DNA of 64,000 bases from Methylobacterium longum (GCF_022179385.1 NZ_BPQS01000005.1:1-64000); one strand, 5' to 3'; positions 6,461 to 17,366 are shown, counted from the stretch's first letter. Numbers and translations are program-made. Notes: generated by a model not told the origin, from the sequence alone.

Positions 6461-8614
6461 GTGCCCGAAATCTTCGCCTCAGGCTTGCGCCGTGCCGGCT
6501 GGCTCGCCGGCCTGCCGGCGCTCGCGCTGACCTGGGCGAGCGCGACCCTCTACGCCGCCCCGCAGATCGCCGAGCGGATCGAGGCCGCGGGCGCGCCGGT
6601 GGCGGCGGGCACCGACACCGGCACCGGAGAGCCCTGGCTGCGGCTGGAGGCCCGGGGCCGCGATCTCCTGGCGGCCGGGGAGGCGCCGGATGTGGGTGTG
6701 CGCGACACCGTCCTGACCCGCCTCGCCGCGCTGGACGGCCCCCGCCGCATCGTCTCGGCGGTCGGCCTCGTGGAGACCGCCGCGCCGTTCCAGTGGGCGG
6801 CGATCCGCACCGGGCCCGACCGGATCGCCCTGGAGGGCAGCCGCCCGGTGGAGATCGGCCGGCGGGTCCTGGAGGCGCGGGTGACCGGCGCCCTGAGCCC
6901 CGGCACCAACCTCGACGACACCGCCCGGGCCGCCCGGGGTGCGCCGCCGGACTTCCCGAGCGCGGCGGCGTTCCTGGCGGCGCGCCTCTCCGGGCTCACC
7001 AAGGGTAGCCGGGCGTCGCTCAGCGACACCGTGCTGAGCCTGTCCGGCGAGGCCGTGGACGTTCCCGCCTACGAGGCGCTCCGGGCCGCCCTGTCCGATC
7101 CGCCGGAGGGGTACAGCATCGGGCGAGTGGAGATCCTGCCGCCGCTGGTGGCGCAGTACCGGTTCGCCGTGGAGAAGACCGCCCGGGGCATCGTGCTCGA
7201 CGGGTTCGCCCCCGCCGCGTCCGACCTGGAGGCGGCCCGGCGCGAAGCCCAGGAGGCCGCGGTCGGGACGGGCGGTCAGGTCGAGGACCGGCTCCTCCTG
7301 GGGCGCGGCCTCGATCCGGCGATCGACCCGAAGGGCCTCATCGCCTACGCGTTCCGCCTCGCCGACCTGATCCAGACCGGCCGCATCGCCTTCGCGGACG
7401 GCACCATCTCGATGACCGGGGACGCCATCGACGGGCAGGCCATCCCGGACGCGCAGGCGCTGATGCGCGACGCCCGGCCGGCCGGCGTGAAGGCCGGCGC
7501 GGTGGCGCTCACGGCGCGGCCGCTCTCGCCCTACCGGGTGACGATCCGCCGGACCGCGGACGCGGTCACGCTCAGCGGGCACGTGCCGGACGCGCGCACC
7601 CGGGAGCGGATCCTGGAGGCCCTGAAGCCGCGCCTGTTCCGCGAGCCCGTGATCGACCGCACCCGCCTCGCCGAGGGGGCGCCGCCCGATCTCGGCGAGG
7701 CGCTCGCCGCCGCGATCCCCCTGGTGACCGGACTCGCCGATGGCGCGGTGACGGTCTCGGACCGCGCCCTCACGTTGACCGGCGAGAGCCTCTACCGGGA
7801 GAGCGCCGCCCGCGTCCCCGACCGGCTGGCCGGGGCGCTGCCCCCGGGTTGGACCGGGCGCGCGGCGGTGTCGGCCCGGCAACCGGCGGAGCGGCGCGAT
7901 CCGGAAACCTGCCGGGCCGAGGGCGCCGCCGCCGTGGCGGGGGCGAGCCTGCGCTTCCCGGCGGGCAGCACCGCACTGACGCCTTCCTTCTACCCGACGC
8001 TGGACACGCTGGCGGCCCTGGCCAAGGCGTGCCCGACCCTGCGCCTCACGGTCTCGGGCCCTGCGGATCCGGCCAAGGCCGCTCCGACGCCCGCCGCCGG
8101 GCCGACGCCGGGGGAGGAGGCTCATCCGGCCGCGGCCGAGCACGCCCAGGTCGCCAGCGCGGCCAAGGCTGACGTGCCGGCGAAGGCTGACGTGCCGGCG
8201 AAGGCTGACGTGCCGGCGAAGGCTGACGCGCCTGCCAAGGCTGACGCGCCTGCCAAGGCTGACGCGCCAGCCAAGCCCGTTCCCTCCGACCAGACCGCGG
8301 CATCGGGGAAGCCCGCTTCGGCCGGCGGCGCGGCACCGGGCAGGAAGGATGCGGCCGGCACGGGGGCGGCCCGGGGAGATCCCCCGAAGAAGGAGGCCGG
8401 GAAGAGGGATGCGGTGAAGAAGGAACCGACCGGGCACGGCAAGGCCGCGGCGAAGAAGCCCGCCGACGCGCCCGAGGAGCCGCCGCAGGACCTGCCTCGG
8501 CTGCGCGCGCAGGCCGTGGTGGAGTACCTCCTCCAGGCCGGCGCCCGCCCCGATCAGGTCGCCCCCGGGCCGGACGGGCCGGCCGGCCCCGTCGCCTTCG
8601 CGCTGCTGCCGTGA
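6461..8614 (+). CDS. OmpA-family protein with tandem BON-like modules
   Basis: A 717-residue exported or membrane-anchored protein with a hydrophobic N-terminus (about residues 8-33). Residues 110-475 contain three related modules of about 120 residues. Each has a V-x-L-x-G-x-x-P strand-turn, then a G-A-P-x-D segment and a second L-x-L-x-G-E strand; this resembles BON modules in ArfA/OmpATb-type porins. Residues 496-533 start an OmpA-type peptidoglycan-binding domain (LRFPAGSTAL, LRLTVSGPAD). The domain resumes only at about 679 (LRAQAVVEYLLQAGA). About 140 residues of Ala/Lys/Pro-rich sequence lie between, including six AKADVP/AKADAP repeats. Likely role: outer-membrane or periplasmic protein tethered to the cell wall. 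It overlaps the next gene by four bases. Confidence 0.75.
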   Translation: MPEIFASGLRRAGWLAGLPALALTWASATLYAAPQIAERIEAAGAPVAAGTDTGTGEPWLRLEARGRDLLAAGEAPDVGVRDTVLTRLAALDGPRRIVSAVGLVETAAPFQWAAIRTGPDRIALEGSRPVEIGRRVLEARVTGALSPGTNLDDTARAARGAPPDFPSAAAFLAARLSGLTKGSRASLSDTVLSLSGEAVDVPAYEALRAALSDPPEGYSIGRVEILPPLVAQYRFAVEKTARGIVLDGFAPAASDLEAARREAQEAAVGTGGQVEDRLLLGRGLDPAIDPKGLIAYAFRLADLIQTGRIAFADGTISMTGDAIDGQAIPDAQALMRDARPAGVKAGAVALTARPLSPYRVTIRRTADAVTLSGHVPDARTRERILEALKPRLFREPVIDRTRLAEGAPPDLGEALAAAIPLVTGLADGAVTVSDRALTLTGESLYRESAARVPDRLAGALPPGWTGRAAVSARQPAERRDPETCRAEGAAAVAGASLRFPAGSTALTPSFYPTLDTLAALAKACPTLRLTVSGPADPAKAAPTPAAGPTPGEEAHPAAAEHAQVASAAKADVPAKADVPAKADVPAKADAPAKADAPAKADAPAKPVPSDQTAASGKPASAGGAAPGRKDAAGTGAARGDPPKKEAGKRDAVKKEPTGHGKAAAKKPADAPEEPPQDLPRLRAQAVVEYLLQAGARPDQVAPGPDGPAGPVAFALLP
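8162..8269 (+). repeat. six tandem 18-bp repeats inside the OmpA-family gene
   Basis: Six in-frame copies of an 18-bp unit encode AKADVP three times and then AKADAP three times. The first three copies (core AAGGCTGACGTGCCG) are almost identical, as are the last three (core AAGGCTGACGCGCC), which suggests two separate expansions. The unit is a multiple of three, so copy-number change would alter linker length without breaking the frame. Confidence 0.9.
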
Positions 8615-8880
8615 CGCTTCTCCTCGCTGGTTTCTGGCCCGGTCTCGCCGGGGCGGGCCTGCTCGGCCTCGTGGTCGGGGCGCTCGCGGGCTGGCCCGAC
8701 CGGTACGCCGTGCCCCTCGGCCTGTTCGTGCTCTCCGGGCTGCTGGCGGCTGCGGCGATCGCCGGGTTCGTGCCGGGGCTGCCGGGGCTCTGGCTGGAGA
8801 CCGCCGCCCTGATCCTGCCGCCCTACGGCGCGGGTTGCATCCTGGGGGCGCTGGGACGGCGGCTGGTGACCCGGAGCTGA
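8611..8880 (+). CDS. small integral membrane protein, 89 aa
   Basis: Starts at GTG 8611, overlapping the OmpA-family stop by four bases, so it is probably translationally coupled to it. Three hydrophobic helices are visible, about residues 5-27, 33-55 and 60-82, with GxxxG-like glycine spacing and a basic C-terminus. No family recognised. Coupling suggests a role with the OmpA-like protein, for example in its assembly; this is inference. Confidence 0.65.
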   Translation: MTLLLAGFWPGLAGAGLLGLVVGALAGWPDRYAVPLGLFVLSGLLAAAAIAGFVPGLPGLWLETAALILPPYGAGCILGALGRRLVTRS

Positions 8881-8975
8881 CGGGTTCGGCGACGCACCCG
8901 GGAACCGGCACGCGGCCTGCCGGCGTTTCCCCGGCATGCAGGGCCCCTGGCCCAACCCGAACCGATGAGGCCGCC

Positions 8976-9179
8976 ATGATCCGGATCGACCGCCATCACC
9001 GCCCGGCGCAGCGTCGCGCCGCCCTCCGCCTGCCACGCCCCCGGGCCGGCGCCGCCGCCACCGGCCTGTTCCTGGCAGCCCTCGCCCTCTCGGCCGCCAC
9101 GGTGCCGCTGATCGAGCCCGCGGACGCGACCACGGCCCGCGGCACCGCACAGGCGGCCCTGGTGGACACGGTCCGCTGA
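8976..9179 (+). CDS. small hypothetical protein with one membrane segment, 67 aa
   Basis: ATG 8976 is preceded by GATGAGG at reasonable spacing. A strongly basic N-terminus (about 25 residues, Arg/His-rich) leads into one hydrophobic segment (GLFLAALALSAATVPLIEP), which could be a signal anchor or a twin-arginine-poor signal peptide. The remainder is short and polar. No family recognised. Confidence 0.45.
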   Translation: MIRIDRHHRPAQRRAALRLPRPRAGAAATGLFLAALALSAATVPLIEPADATTARGTAQAALVDTVR

Positions 9180-9333
9180 GGGCAGGCTCTCGCCCGCATG
9201 ACGCGGTCCGGCTCCGCGGTCGCGCCGCCCGACGGCTCCGGGCGCCGCTTTCCAGGCGGCGCGCGGCAACCGGGACCGGTTCCGGATTGTTGTCCGCCGG
9301 GGCCCGGGGCCGGGCATCGCGGGAGTGACGCGG

Positions 9334-10047
9334 ATGGGACTGCTCGAATCGGCGATCGGCGGCGTGCTCGGTCAGGTGTTCGGCGGGCAGAGGCAGGGAG
9401 CCGGGGGGATGTCGCCCCTGGTGAAGGCCCTGCTGATGCTGCTGCTGGCCAAGGGTGCCGGCGGCGGCTTCGGCGACATCTTCGGGCGCGGGCGCCAGGG
9501 TGAGCCGGGGCCCGAGGCCGACCGCTCCGGCGGGGCGGGTCCCTACGGGCGCGACCCCGGTCAGCACCCCGCCGATGCCGGCGGGCGCCGGCCCCCGGAC
9601 GAGGGCGGCGACATCGGCGGCTGGGACCAGTATGGCGGCCGCCGCGACGGCGGCCCAGACGGTCCGGTGGACCGATCCCTGCCGCCCGGCGATTTCTCGG
9701 ACCTCTCCGGCATGCTCGACGGCCCCGGCGGCGCTCCGTCCCCGAGCCGCGCCGGACCCGACGATCAGGGCGATCTCGGCGGCCTCGACGGGCTGGTGGA
9801 CCGGTTTCGCCAAGGTGGCCTCGGCGACGTGATGGAGTCCTGGATCGGCCACGGCGCCAACCGTCCGGTGGCCCCGGACCAGCTCGCCCGGGCGCTCGGC
9901 CCCGACACGGTGGACACCCTCCAGAGCCAGACCGGGCTGGACCGCGAGGCGCTCCTGTCCCAGCTGGCGCAGGCGTTGCCGGAGGTGGTGCACGCGCTCA
10001 CGCCACAGGGGCGGGTGCCGGGCGAGGAGGAGCGGCGAGGGTGGTGA
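9334..10047 (+). CDS. YidB family protein (DUF937-like)
   Basis: The N-terminus MGLLESAIGGVLGQVFGG and the C-terminal region (GLVDRFRQGGLGDVMESWIGHGANRPVAPDQLARALG, then LLSQLAQALPEVVHALTPQG) are typical of the YidB family. The middle, about residues 45-135, is Gly/Pro/Asp-rich and probably disordered, making the protein longer than E. coli YidB. An in-frame GTG at 9325 is an alternative start. Function is not known for the family. It converges with fabF. Confidence 0.75.
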   Translation: MGLLESAIGGVLGQVFGGQRQGAGGMSPLVKALLMLLLAKGAGGGFGDIFGRGRQGEPGPEADRSGGAGPYGRDPGQHPADAGGRRPPDEGGDIGGWDQYGGRRDGGPDGPVDRSLPPGDFSDLSGMLDGPGGAPSPSRAGPDDQGDLGGLDGLVDRFRQGGLGDVMESWIGHGANRPVAPDQLARALGPDTVDTLQSQTGLDREALLSQLAQALPEVVHALTPQGRVPGEEERRGW

Positions 10048-10177
10048 GCGCCGGCCTTCGCCTCCGACAGACCTTCGACGCGTCGTCGAGCGATCAAAGT
10101 CTTGCGCTCAACATCCTCGCCTGATCGCGTCGCCGGGTCTGTCCTCTACGACGACCGGATGATCATCCGTTCGGACA

Positions 10178-11440
<1,263 letters not shown>

Positions 11441-11616
11441 AACGCCCATCCCGTCCTGAAGCGCCTCCGGGCCGCCGCCGGAGCGCATCGTCTACAACTG
11501 TCGAGGACGGGATCGGTCCCGGCGGGACCTATCACGTCTGCGAACCTTGAAACGCATAACGGCGCGGGGGCTGTTCCGCCTCACCCGCGCCGCGTGAAAC
11601 GTGAGTCCCGGCGCCC

Positions 11617-11856
11617 TCAGGCGGCGGAGTTCTTCTCCAGGAACTTCACGGCGTCGCCGACCGTCTGGATGGTCTCGGCCGCGTCGTCCGGGATCTCGAC
11701 GTTGAATTCTTCCTCGAAGGCCATCACCAGCTCGACCGTGTCGAGGCTGTCGGCACCGAGGTCGTCGATGAAGTTGGCGCTCTCGACCACCTTCTCGGGC
11801 TCGACGCCCAGGTGCTCGACGACGATCTTCTTCACGCGCTCAGCGATATCGCTCAT
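11617..11856 (-). CDS. acpP: acyl carrier protein
   Basis: 79 residues, acidic and helical, with the phosphopantetheine attachment motif GADSLD (serine 37). It carries growing acyl chains between the Fab enzymes. ATG 11856 gives the usual length. It sits between fabG and fabF with about 330 bases of upstream DNA, so it probably has its own promoter, as is common for this highly expressed gene. Confidence 0.97.
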   Translation of the reverse strand: MSDIAERVKKIVVEHLGVEPEKVVESANFIDDLGADSLDTVELVMAFEEEFNVEIPDDAAETIQTVGDAVKFLEKNSAA

Positions 11857-12185
11857 CGGTCTTCCGTCCTCGTCCTTTTGGTCTGTCAGTCTTCTCGGGG
11901 TGGTGCCTTGGCCGCGTCGCGCCCCTTCGGGCTTGTTGACGGGCCGGTGTCCGATCGCGCGTGCTTCGAGGTAACCGGCAAGGTGAACCAGGGTGCCCCC
12001 GCCGGGAGGCCTTGGACTGAAAACCCGCTGAACCGTCAACCCCCTGTGCGGCTGCGGGGGGTTGGTAGCACAGGGCTCCCGCCCTGGCGAGGGGCCGTTC
12101 AGAAACCCTTCATGGGTGTGGCGTTTGCGTGCCGGGGCGGGTGATTCGCACCGATTCCGCGACGGCCGAGACCAGTATACCGATC
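11857..12185. other. fabG-acpP intergenic region with two hairpins
   Basis: 329 bases without a gene. Two inverted repeats are visible: AACCCCC (12038-12044) with GGGGGTT (12057-12063), and CAGGGC (12071-12076) with GCCCTG (12081-12086). Either could end fabG transcription or form part of the acpP leader. Neither is followed by a clear T-run. I could not place an acpP promoter with confidence. Confidence 0.4.
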
Positions 12186-12923
12186 CTAGTACATCGCCAT
12201 TCCGCCGTTGACGTGCAGCGTGTGGCCGGTGACGTAGCCGCCCTCCACGGAGGCGAGGTAGAGGCAGGCGGCGGCCACCTCGGCGCCCTCGCCGAGGCGC
12301 CCGGCGGGCACGCGCGCCAGGATGGTCTCGCGCTGCTTCTCATTGAGGGCGTCGGTCATCGGCGAGCTGATGAAGCCCGGCGCGACGCAGTTGACCGTGA
12401 TCCCCCGCGAGGCGACCTCGGCCGCCAGCGCCTTGGTCAGGCCCACGAGGCCGGCCTTGGCGGCGGCGTAGTTGCCCTGGCCGGGATTGCCGGTGCTGCC
12501 GACCACCGAGCCGATGTTGACGATCCGCCCGAAGCGGCGGCGCATCATGCCCTTCACGGCGGCCCGCGACAGGCGGAAGGCGGCGGTGAGGTTGACGGAG
12601 AGCACCTGCTCCCACTCCTCGTCCTTCATCCGCATGAAGAGGTTGTCGCGGGTGATGCCGGCGTTGTTCACCAGGATGTCCAGCGGGCCGATCGCGGCCT
12701 CGGCGGCCGGCACGAGGCCCTCGACCGAATCCCTGTCGGCGAGGTCGGCCGCCACCGGCTGGGCCCGCTCGCCGAGCTCGGCCGCCAGCGCCTCCAGGGC
12801 CTGCGGGCGCGTGCCCGAGAGCGCCACGGTGGCGCCCTGCGCGTGCAGCGTCCGGGCGATCGCTTGGCCGAGACCGCCGGTTGCACCGGTGACGAGGGCC
12901 TTGCGGCCGGTGAGTTCGAACAT
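12186..12923 (-). CDS. fabG: 3-oxoacyl-[acyl-carrier-protein] reductase
   Basis: 245 residues, a short-chain dehydrogenase/reductase that reduces 3-oxoacyl-ACP with NADPH. Visible motifs are the nucleotide-binding [12 protein letters not shown], the catalytic serine ([11 protein letters not shown]), YxxxK (NYAAAKAG) and the C-terminal GGMAMY that is typical of FabG. The start is 17 bases after the fabD stop, so the two are cotranscribed. Confidence 0.95.
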   Translation of the reverse strand: MFELTGRKALVTGATGGLGQAIARTLHAQGATVALSGTRPQALEALAAELGERAQPVAADLADRDSVEGLVPAAEAAIGPLDILVNNAGITRDNLFMRMKDEEWEQVLSVNLTAAFRLSRAAVKGMMRRRFGRIVNIGSVVGSTGNPGQGNYAAAKAGLVGLTKALAAEVASRGITVNCVAPGFISSPMTDALNEKQRETILARVPAGRLGEGAEVAAACLYLASVEGGYVTGHTLHVNGGMAMY

Positions 12924-12940
12924 GCGGGGCTCCTGGGGGA

Positions 12941-13885
12941 TCAGAGCGCGAAGGCGGCGACGTCCGCGGGCGTGCCGATCGCGGTGGCCGAGGCCTGGGG
13001 CGCGATGCGCTTGACGAGGCCGGTGAGCACCTTGCCGGCGCCGAGTTCGTGGAACCGGTCGACGCCCGATTCCGCCATGGCGGCGACGCACGCGCGCCAG
13101 CGCACGGTGCCGGTGACCTGCTCGACCAGCGCCCGGCGGATCGCCTCCGGGTCGGAGACCGGGGCGGCGGTGACGTTGGCGTAGAGGGTGACGCGCGGCG
13201 CCCTGAGGGTCACGGCCGCGAGCGCCCGCGCCATGGCCTCGGCGGCGGGCGCCATCAGGCGGCAGTGAAATGGGGCGGAGACGTTGAGCATCACGGCGCG
13301 CTTGATCCCGCGGCCGGTGGCGACCCCGATGGCGCGCTCCACGGCCGCCCGGTCGCCCGAGAGCACCACCTGGCCGCCGCCGTTGTCGTTGGCCACGTCG
13401 CACACCGCCTCCGAAGACGTCGCCGAAGCCGCCTCCTCGGCCACCGACCGGGCCGTGTCCAAATCGGTGCCGATCAGCGCCGCCATGGCCCCGGCGCCCG
13501 GGGCCACCGCCGCCTGCATGGCCTCGCCGCGCAGGCGCAGCAGCCGGGCGGCATCCGCGACCGTGAGGCTGCCGGCGGCCGCCAGCGCCGCGTACTCGCC
13601 GAGCGAGTGGCCGGCCACGCAGGTCACGTCGCGTTCGAGATCCAGGCCGCGCTCGGCCTCCAGCACGCGCAACACCGCGAGGCTCGCCGCCATCAGGGCC
13701 GGCTGGGCATTGGCCGTGAGGGTCAACGCCTCGACCGGCCCCTCGAACATCAGCCGCGACAGGTTCTGGCCGAGGGCGGCGTCGACCTCGTCGAGCACGG
13801 CCCGGGCCTGCGGGAAGGCCTCCGCGAGGTCGCGCGCCATGCCGACCGCCTGGCTGCCCTGGCCGGGAAAGATGAGTGCGCGCAT
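12941..13885 (-). CDS. fabD: malonyl-CoA:ACP transacylase
   Basis: 314 residues starting [17 protein letters not shown], the classic FabD N-terminus. The nucleophilic serine lies in [10 protein letters not shown], and the substrate-binding arginine/histidine part is present (SAPFHCRLM). It transfers malonyl groups from CoA to ACP. First gene of the fabD-fabG pair, divergent from rpoZ across about 290 bases. ATG 13885 is chosen over upstream in-frame codons because the family starts at this methionine. Confidence 0.95.
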   Translation of the reverse strand: MRALIFPGQGSQAVGMARDLAEAFPQARAVLDEVDAALGQNLSRLMFEGPVEALTLTANAQPALMAASLAVLRVLEAERGLDLERDVTCVAGHSLGEYAALAAAGSLTVADAARLLRLRGEAMQAAVAPGAGAMAALIGTDLDTARSVAEEAASATSSEAVCDVANDNGGGQVVLSGDRAAVERAIGVATGRGIKRAVMLNVSAPFHCRLMAPAAEAMARALAAVTLRAPRVTLYANVTAAPVSDPEAIRRALVEQVTGTVRWRACVAAMAESGVDRFHELGAGKVLTGLVKRIAPQASATAIGTPADVAAFAL

Positions 13886-14175
13886 GGTGGGTCCTGACCG
13901 CCGGCACCGGTCGCCGCGCGAACGCCGCCCGTGTCGGCCGAGATACTGGAATGGCGCGCGCACTCGCACCCGCGGCCGCGGGTGTCAACTCTGCGCCGCA
14001 CACAGCGCCGCAGGATGCGCCGCACGCACAGCGTTTCTTCCGCGGTCCCTCCGCGGCCCGGAACGGCAGGGACGCGCCCGGCGCAACCCGCTGTGCTTGT
14101 TGCAGAACGGCATCCGGTGTAAGACGGCGTCATACCCGACAGCATTCGTCGCTCAAGCCCAAGGAGCCGCCCCGC

Positions 14176-14586
14176 ATGGCGCGCGTCACCGTCGAAGACT
14201 GCATCGAGAAGGTCGAGAACCGCTTCGAGCTCGTCCTGCTCGCGAGCCACCGGGCGCGGCTGCTCGCAGCCGGCGCCCCCCTCACCATCGACCGCGACCG
14301 CGACAAGAACCCGGTCGTGGCCCTGCGCGAGATCGGCGACGAGACCATCACGGCCGACGATCTCAAGGAGCAGCTGATCCACTCGATGCAGAAATACGTC
14401 GAGGTGGACGAGCCGGAGGCCGAGACCGTGCCGCTGCTGTCGAGCTCGCCGGCCGCCGCCGCGGTGGCCCCGCAATCCTCCAGCGACGACGCCGCGGTCC
14501 AGTTCGACCGCATGAGCGAGGAGGATCTCCTGCGCGGTCTCGAGAACCTCGCCCCGCCGGTCGAGACCGACGACGAGGGCGAGTGA
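14176..14586 (+). CDS. rpoZ: DNA-directed RNA polymerase omega subunit
   Basis: 136 residues; the N-terminus [28 protein letters not shown] is the conserved omega core, and [11 protein letters not shown] follows. The C-terminal half is an acidic tail typical of alphaproteobacterial omega. It stabilises beta-prime in RNA polymerase and takes part in ppGpp binding. The neighbouring downstream gene encodes the ppGpp synthetase/hydrolase, the usual pairing. Confidence 0.95.
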   Translation: MARVTVEDCIEKVENRFELVLLASHRARLLAAGAPLTIDRDRDKNPVVALREIGDETITADDLKEQLIHSMQKYVEVDEPEAETVPLLSSSPAAAAVAPQSSSDDAAVQFDRMSEEDLLRGLENLAPPVETDDEGE

Positions 14587-14770
14587 GCCTGGACCCGTGG
14601 GTCTCGACACGCACGACCTGAGTGATCCCGGACCCGGCGGCGACGCCGGGTTCTCTCGTTCCGAGCCCGCAGCGGTCACGCTCCCCGCGGAGGCTGGCGC
14701 GGCGGGTGCGGAACAATCGCGCGTGATCCGGACCCCGCGCACGACCCAGGAACCGACCCCGTCCCGGCGG

Positions 14771-17023
14771 ATGATGCGCCAGTACGAGCTGGTCGAGCGG
14801 GTCAAGCGCTACAACCCGGCCGCCGACGAGGCGCTGCTCAACCGCGCCTACGTGTACGCCATGCAGGCGCACGGCACGCAGAAGCGCGCCTCGGGCGATC
14901 CGTTCTTCGCCCACCCCCTCGAAGTCGCCGCGATCCTCACCGACCTCCACCTCGACGACGCCACCATCGTGGCCGCGGTCCTGCACGACACCGTGGAGGA
15001 CACCGAGGCGACCCTGGAGGAGATCCGCCGGCTGTTCGGGCCGGAGATCGGCGCGCTGGTCGACGGCCTGACCAAGCTCAAGCGCCTCGACCTCGTCTCC
15101 AAGCAGGCCGCGCAGGGCGAGAACTTCCGCAAGCTGCTGCTCGCGGTGGCGGCGGATGTCCGCGTGCTGCTCGTGAAGCTCGCCGACCGCCTGCACAACA
15201 TGCGCACCCTCCAGCACATGCGGGAGGACAAGCGTCACCGCATCGCCCAGGAGACGCTGGACATCTACGCGCCGCTGGCCGGCCGCATGGGCATGCAGGA
15301 GCTGCGCGAGGAGCTGGAGGATCTGGCCTTCCGCAACCTGGAGCCGGACGTCTACGCGACCATCACCCAGCGGCTGGAGCGGCTCACCGCCAAGTCCGAG
15401 AGCGTGGTCGAGACCATCGCCCAGGTACTCACCGACAAGCTCGGCGCGCAGGGGATCACCGCCGAGGTGAGCGGCCGGCAGAAGCGCCCGTTCTCGATCT
15501 GGTCGAAGATGGAGCGCAAATCCGTCGCCTTCGAACAGCTCTCCGACATCTTCGGCTTCCGCGTGGTCGTCGACACCGTGCAGAATTGCTACGCGGCGCT
15601 GGGCATCGTCCACACCAGCTGGCCGATGGTGCCGGGCCGGTACAAGGACTACGTCTCGACCCCGAAGCAGAACGATTACCGCTCGATCCACACCACGGTG
15701 ATCGGCCCGAAGAGCCAGCGCGTCGAGTTGCAGATCCGCACCCGCGCCATGGACGATATCGCCGAGTACGGCATCGCCGCCCACGCGCAGTACAAGGAAC
15801 TCGGCATCGAGCCGCCCAGGGAGCCGGCGCGCGGCGAGGGCAGCGTGCATCCGCGGCTGGCCGCCGAGAGCGGCGCCTACCAGTGGCTGCGCCGGACCAT
15901 CGAGCTGCTCGCCGAGGGCGACAGCCCGGAGGAGTTCCTGGAGCACACCAAGCTGGAGCTGTTCCAGGACCAGGTGTTCTGCTTCACCCCGAAGGGCCGG
16001 CTGATCGCCCTGCCGCGGGGCGCGACGCCGATCGACTTCGCCTACGCGGTCCACACCGACGTCGGCAACACCGCGGTGGGCGCCAAGATCAACGGCCGGA
16101 TGGCGCCACTGCTGCACGAGCTCGCCAACGGCGACGAGGTCGAGATCAGCCGCTCGGACGGGGCCTCGCCCCCGGCCGCCTGGGAATCCCTGGTGGTGAC
16201 CGGCAAGGCCCGGGCGGCGATCCGGCGGGCGACCCGGACGGCCGTGCGCCGGCAATATGCCGGCCTCGGCCGTCAGATCCTGGACCGGGCCTTCGAGCGC
16301 GCGGCCAAGACCTTCTCGGAGGACAAGCTGCGGGGCGCCCTGCCGCGGCTGGCGCGCGCCAGCACCGAGGACGTGTTCGCCGCCGTCGGCCGCGGGGAGA
16401 TGTTTTCCGGGGACGTGGTCCGGGCGGTCTATCCCGACCATCGCGACGAGCGCCGCCCCTCCGCCGCGCAGGGCTCGGCCGGCGGAGCCGGCCGCCTCGT
16501 GCGCTCCGCCGACCAGACGATGCGCCTGACCTTCCCGGGCGGCGAGGGCGGGCCGGACGAGGCCCGGAGCGACGCGATCCCGATCCGGGGCCTGGCGGGC
16601 GACCTCCCGGTCAACTTCGCGCCGAACGGCGGCGCGGTCCCCGGGGACCGGATCGTCGGCATCCTGACCCCCGGGGTCGGCGTCACCGTCTATCCGATCC
16701 AGTCGGCGGCGTTGGCGGCCTTCGACAACGAGCCGGAGCGCTGGCTCGACGTCCGCTGGGACACGGAGGCGCTCAGCGGCGAGCGCTTCCCCGCGCGCCT
16801 CGCGCTCAAGTCCATCAACGAGCCGGGCGTCTTCGCTCAGATCGCCCAGGTGATCGCCGACCATGACGGCAATATCGACAACATCTCGATGAAGCGGCGC
16901 ACGCAGGACTTCACCGACATCACCATCGACCTGTCGGTCTGGGACCTGCAGCACCTCAACGCCATCATCGCGGAGCTGCGCGGCAAGCGGCCGGTGAACA
17001 GCGTGGAGCGGGTGAACGGCTGA
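14771..17023 (+). CDS. rsh: bifunctional (p)ppGpp synthetase/hydrolase
   Basis: About 750 residues from ATG 14771 (MMRQYELVERVKRYNP, the usual start of alphaproteobacterial Rsh). A GTG at 14597 would add 58 Pro/Ala-rich residues and is less likely. Domains in order: an HD hydrolase with HPLEVA and HDTVEDT; a synthetase domain (YKDYVSTPKQNDYRSIHTTV); a TGS domain (VFCFTPKGRLIALPRGATPIDFAYAVHT); and a C-terminal ACT domain. The intact HD motif supports hydrolase activity. It controls the stringent response. Confidence 0.95.
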   Translation: MMRQYELVERVKRYNPAADEALLNRAYVYAMQAHGTQKRASGDPFFAHPLEVAAILTDLHLDDATIVAAVLHDTVEDTEATLEEIRRLFGPEIGALVDGLTKLKRLDLVSKQAAQGENFRKLLLAVAADVRVLLVKLADRLHNMRTLQHMREDKRHRIAQETLDIYAPLAGRMGMQELREELEDLAFRNLEPDVYATITQRLERLTAKSESVVETIAQVLTDKLGAQGITAEVSGRQKRPFSIWSKMERKSVAFEQLSDIFGFRVVVDTVQNCYAALGIVHTSWPMVPGRYKDYVSTPKQNDYRSIHTTVIGPKSQRVELQIRTRAMDDIAEYGIAAHAQYKELGIEPPREPARGEGSVHPRLAAESGAYQWLRRTIELLAEGDSPEEFLEHTKLELFQDQVFCFTPKGRLIALPRGATPIDFAYAVHTDVGNTAVGAKINGRMAPLLHELANGDEVEISRSDGASPPAAWESLVVTGKARAAIRRATRTAVRRQYAGLGRQILDRAFERAAKTFSEDKLRGALPRLARASTEDVFAAVGRGEMFSGDVVRAVYPDHRDERRPSAAQGSAGGAGRLVRSADQTMRLTFPGGEGGPDEARSDAIPIRGLAGDLPVNFAPNGGAVPGDRIVGILTPGVGVTVYPIQSAALAAFDNEPERWLDVRWDTEALSGERFPARLALKSINEPGVFAQIAQVIADHDGNIDNISMKRRTQDFTDITIDLSVWDLQHLNAIIAELRGKRPVNSVERVNG

Positions 17024-17048
17024 CGTGGTCCGGCCGATGAGGCGGATC

Positions 17049-17303
17049 TCAGATTGCCATCATCACCGATAGATCTTCCGAGTAGCGGCGAAAGACCTGT
17101 CCGAGTGGCCCGATGCGGCCATCCAGCCAACGAATCCCATTTTCAACGTCGCAGATCTTACGCTCTGCTTGACAAGTCCGCGTTTCAAACCAATGGTCCG
17201 CGGGCCTGGGCACCGGTCGCGCGCGCGACCAAGCTTTTCGCCCCGGATTACAGATCATATCGACGATCCATCGTGGCGCCCGGTCCGGCCCTCCGTCCCG
17301 CAA
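17049..17303 (-). pseudogene. possible gene remnant or orphan small ORF
   Basis: The gap between rsh and the NYN gene contains a minus-strand ORF. Its last 45 residues (CQAERKICDVENGIRWLDGR, then IGPLGQVFRRYSEDLSVMMA) look protein-like, with codons less GC-biased at the third position than the neighbours. The first half is Arg/Pro-rich noise with no convincing start. It may be the 3-prime end of a lost gene. No family recognised. Confidence 0.25.
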
Positions 17304-17366
17304 GGCGGCCGGGCCGTTTCATCAAATGATTTCCCGTCACCCGTATTTTCAGGATTTCGAAACTCC

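Noticed and set aside
8162-8269. Possible CRISPR array
   Set aside because: Repeats are directly adjacent without spacers and encode an in-frame hexapeptide inside a gene.
6479-8977. 832-codon minus-strand frame over the OmpA-family gene
   Set aside because: Shadow. The plus-strand frame has a signal-like start, repeated modules and an OmpA domain.
10156-10169. 14-bp palindrome CGGATGATCATCCG after fabF
   Set aside because: Perfect but loopless, and short enough to occur by chance; no T-run and no known operator match.
14363-16954. 863-codon open frame on the minus strand over rsh
   Set aside because: Antisense shadow of a well-recognised gene; Arg/Asp/Gly/Leu-rich composition with no domain, as expected opposite a GC-rich coding sequence.
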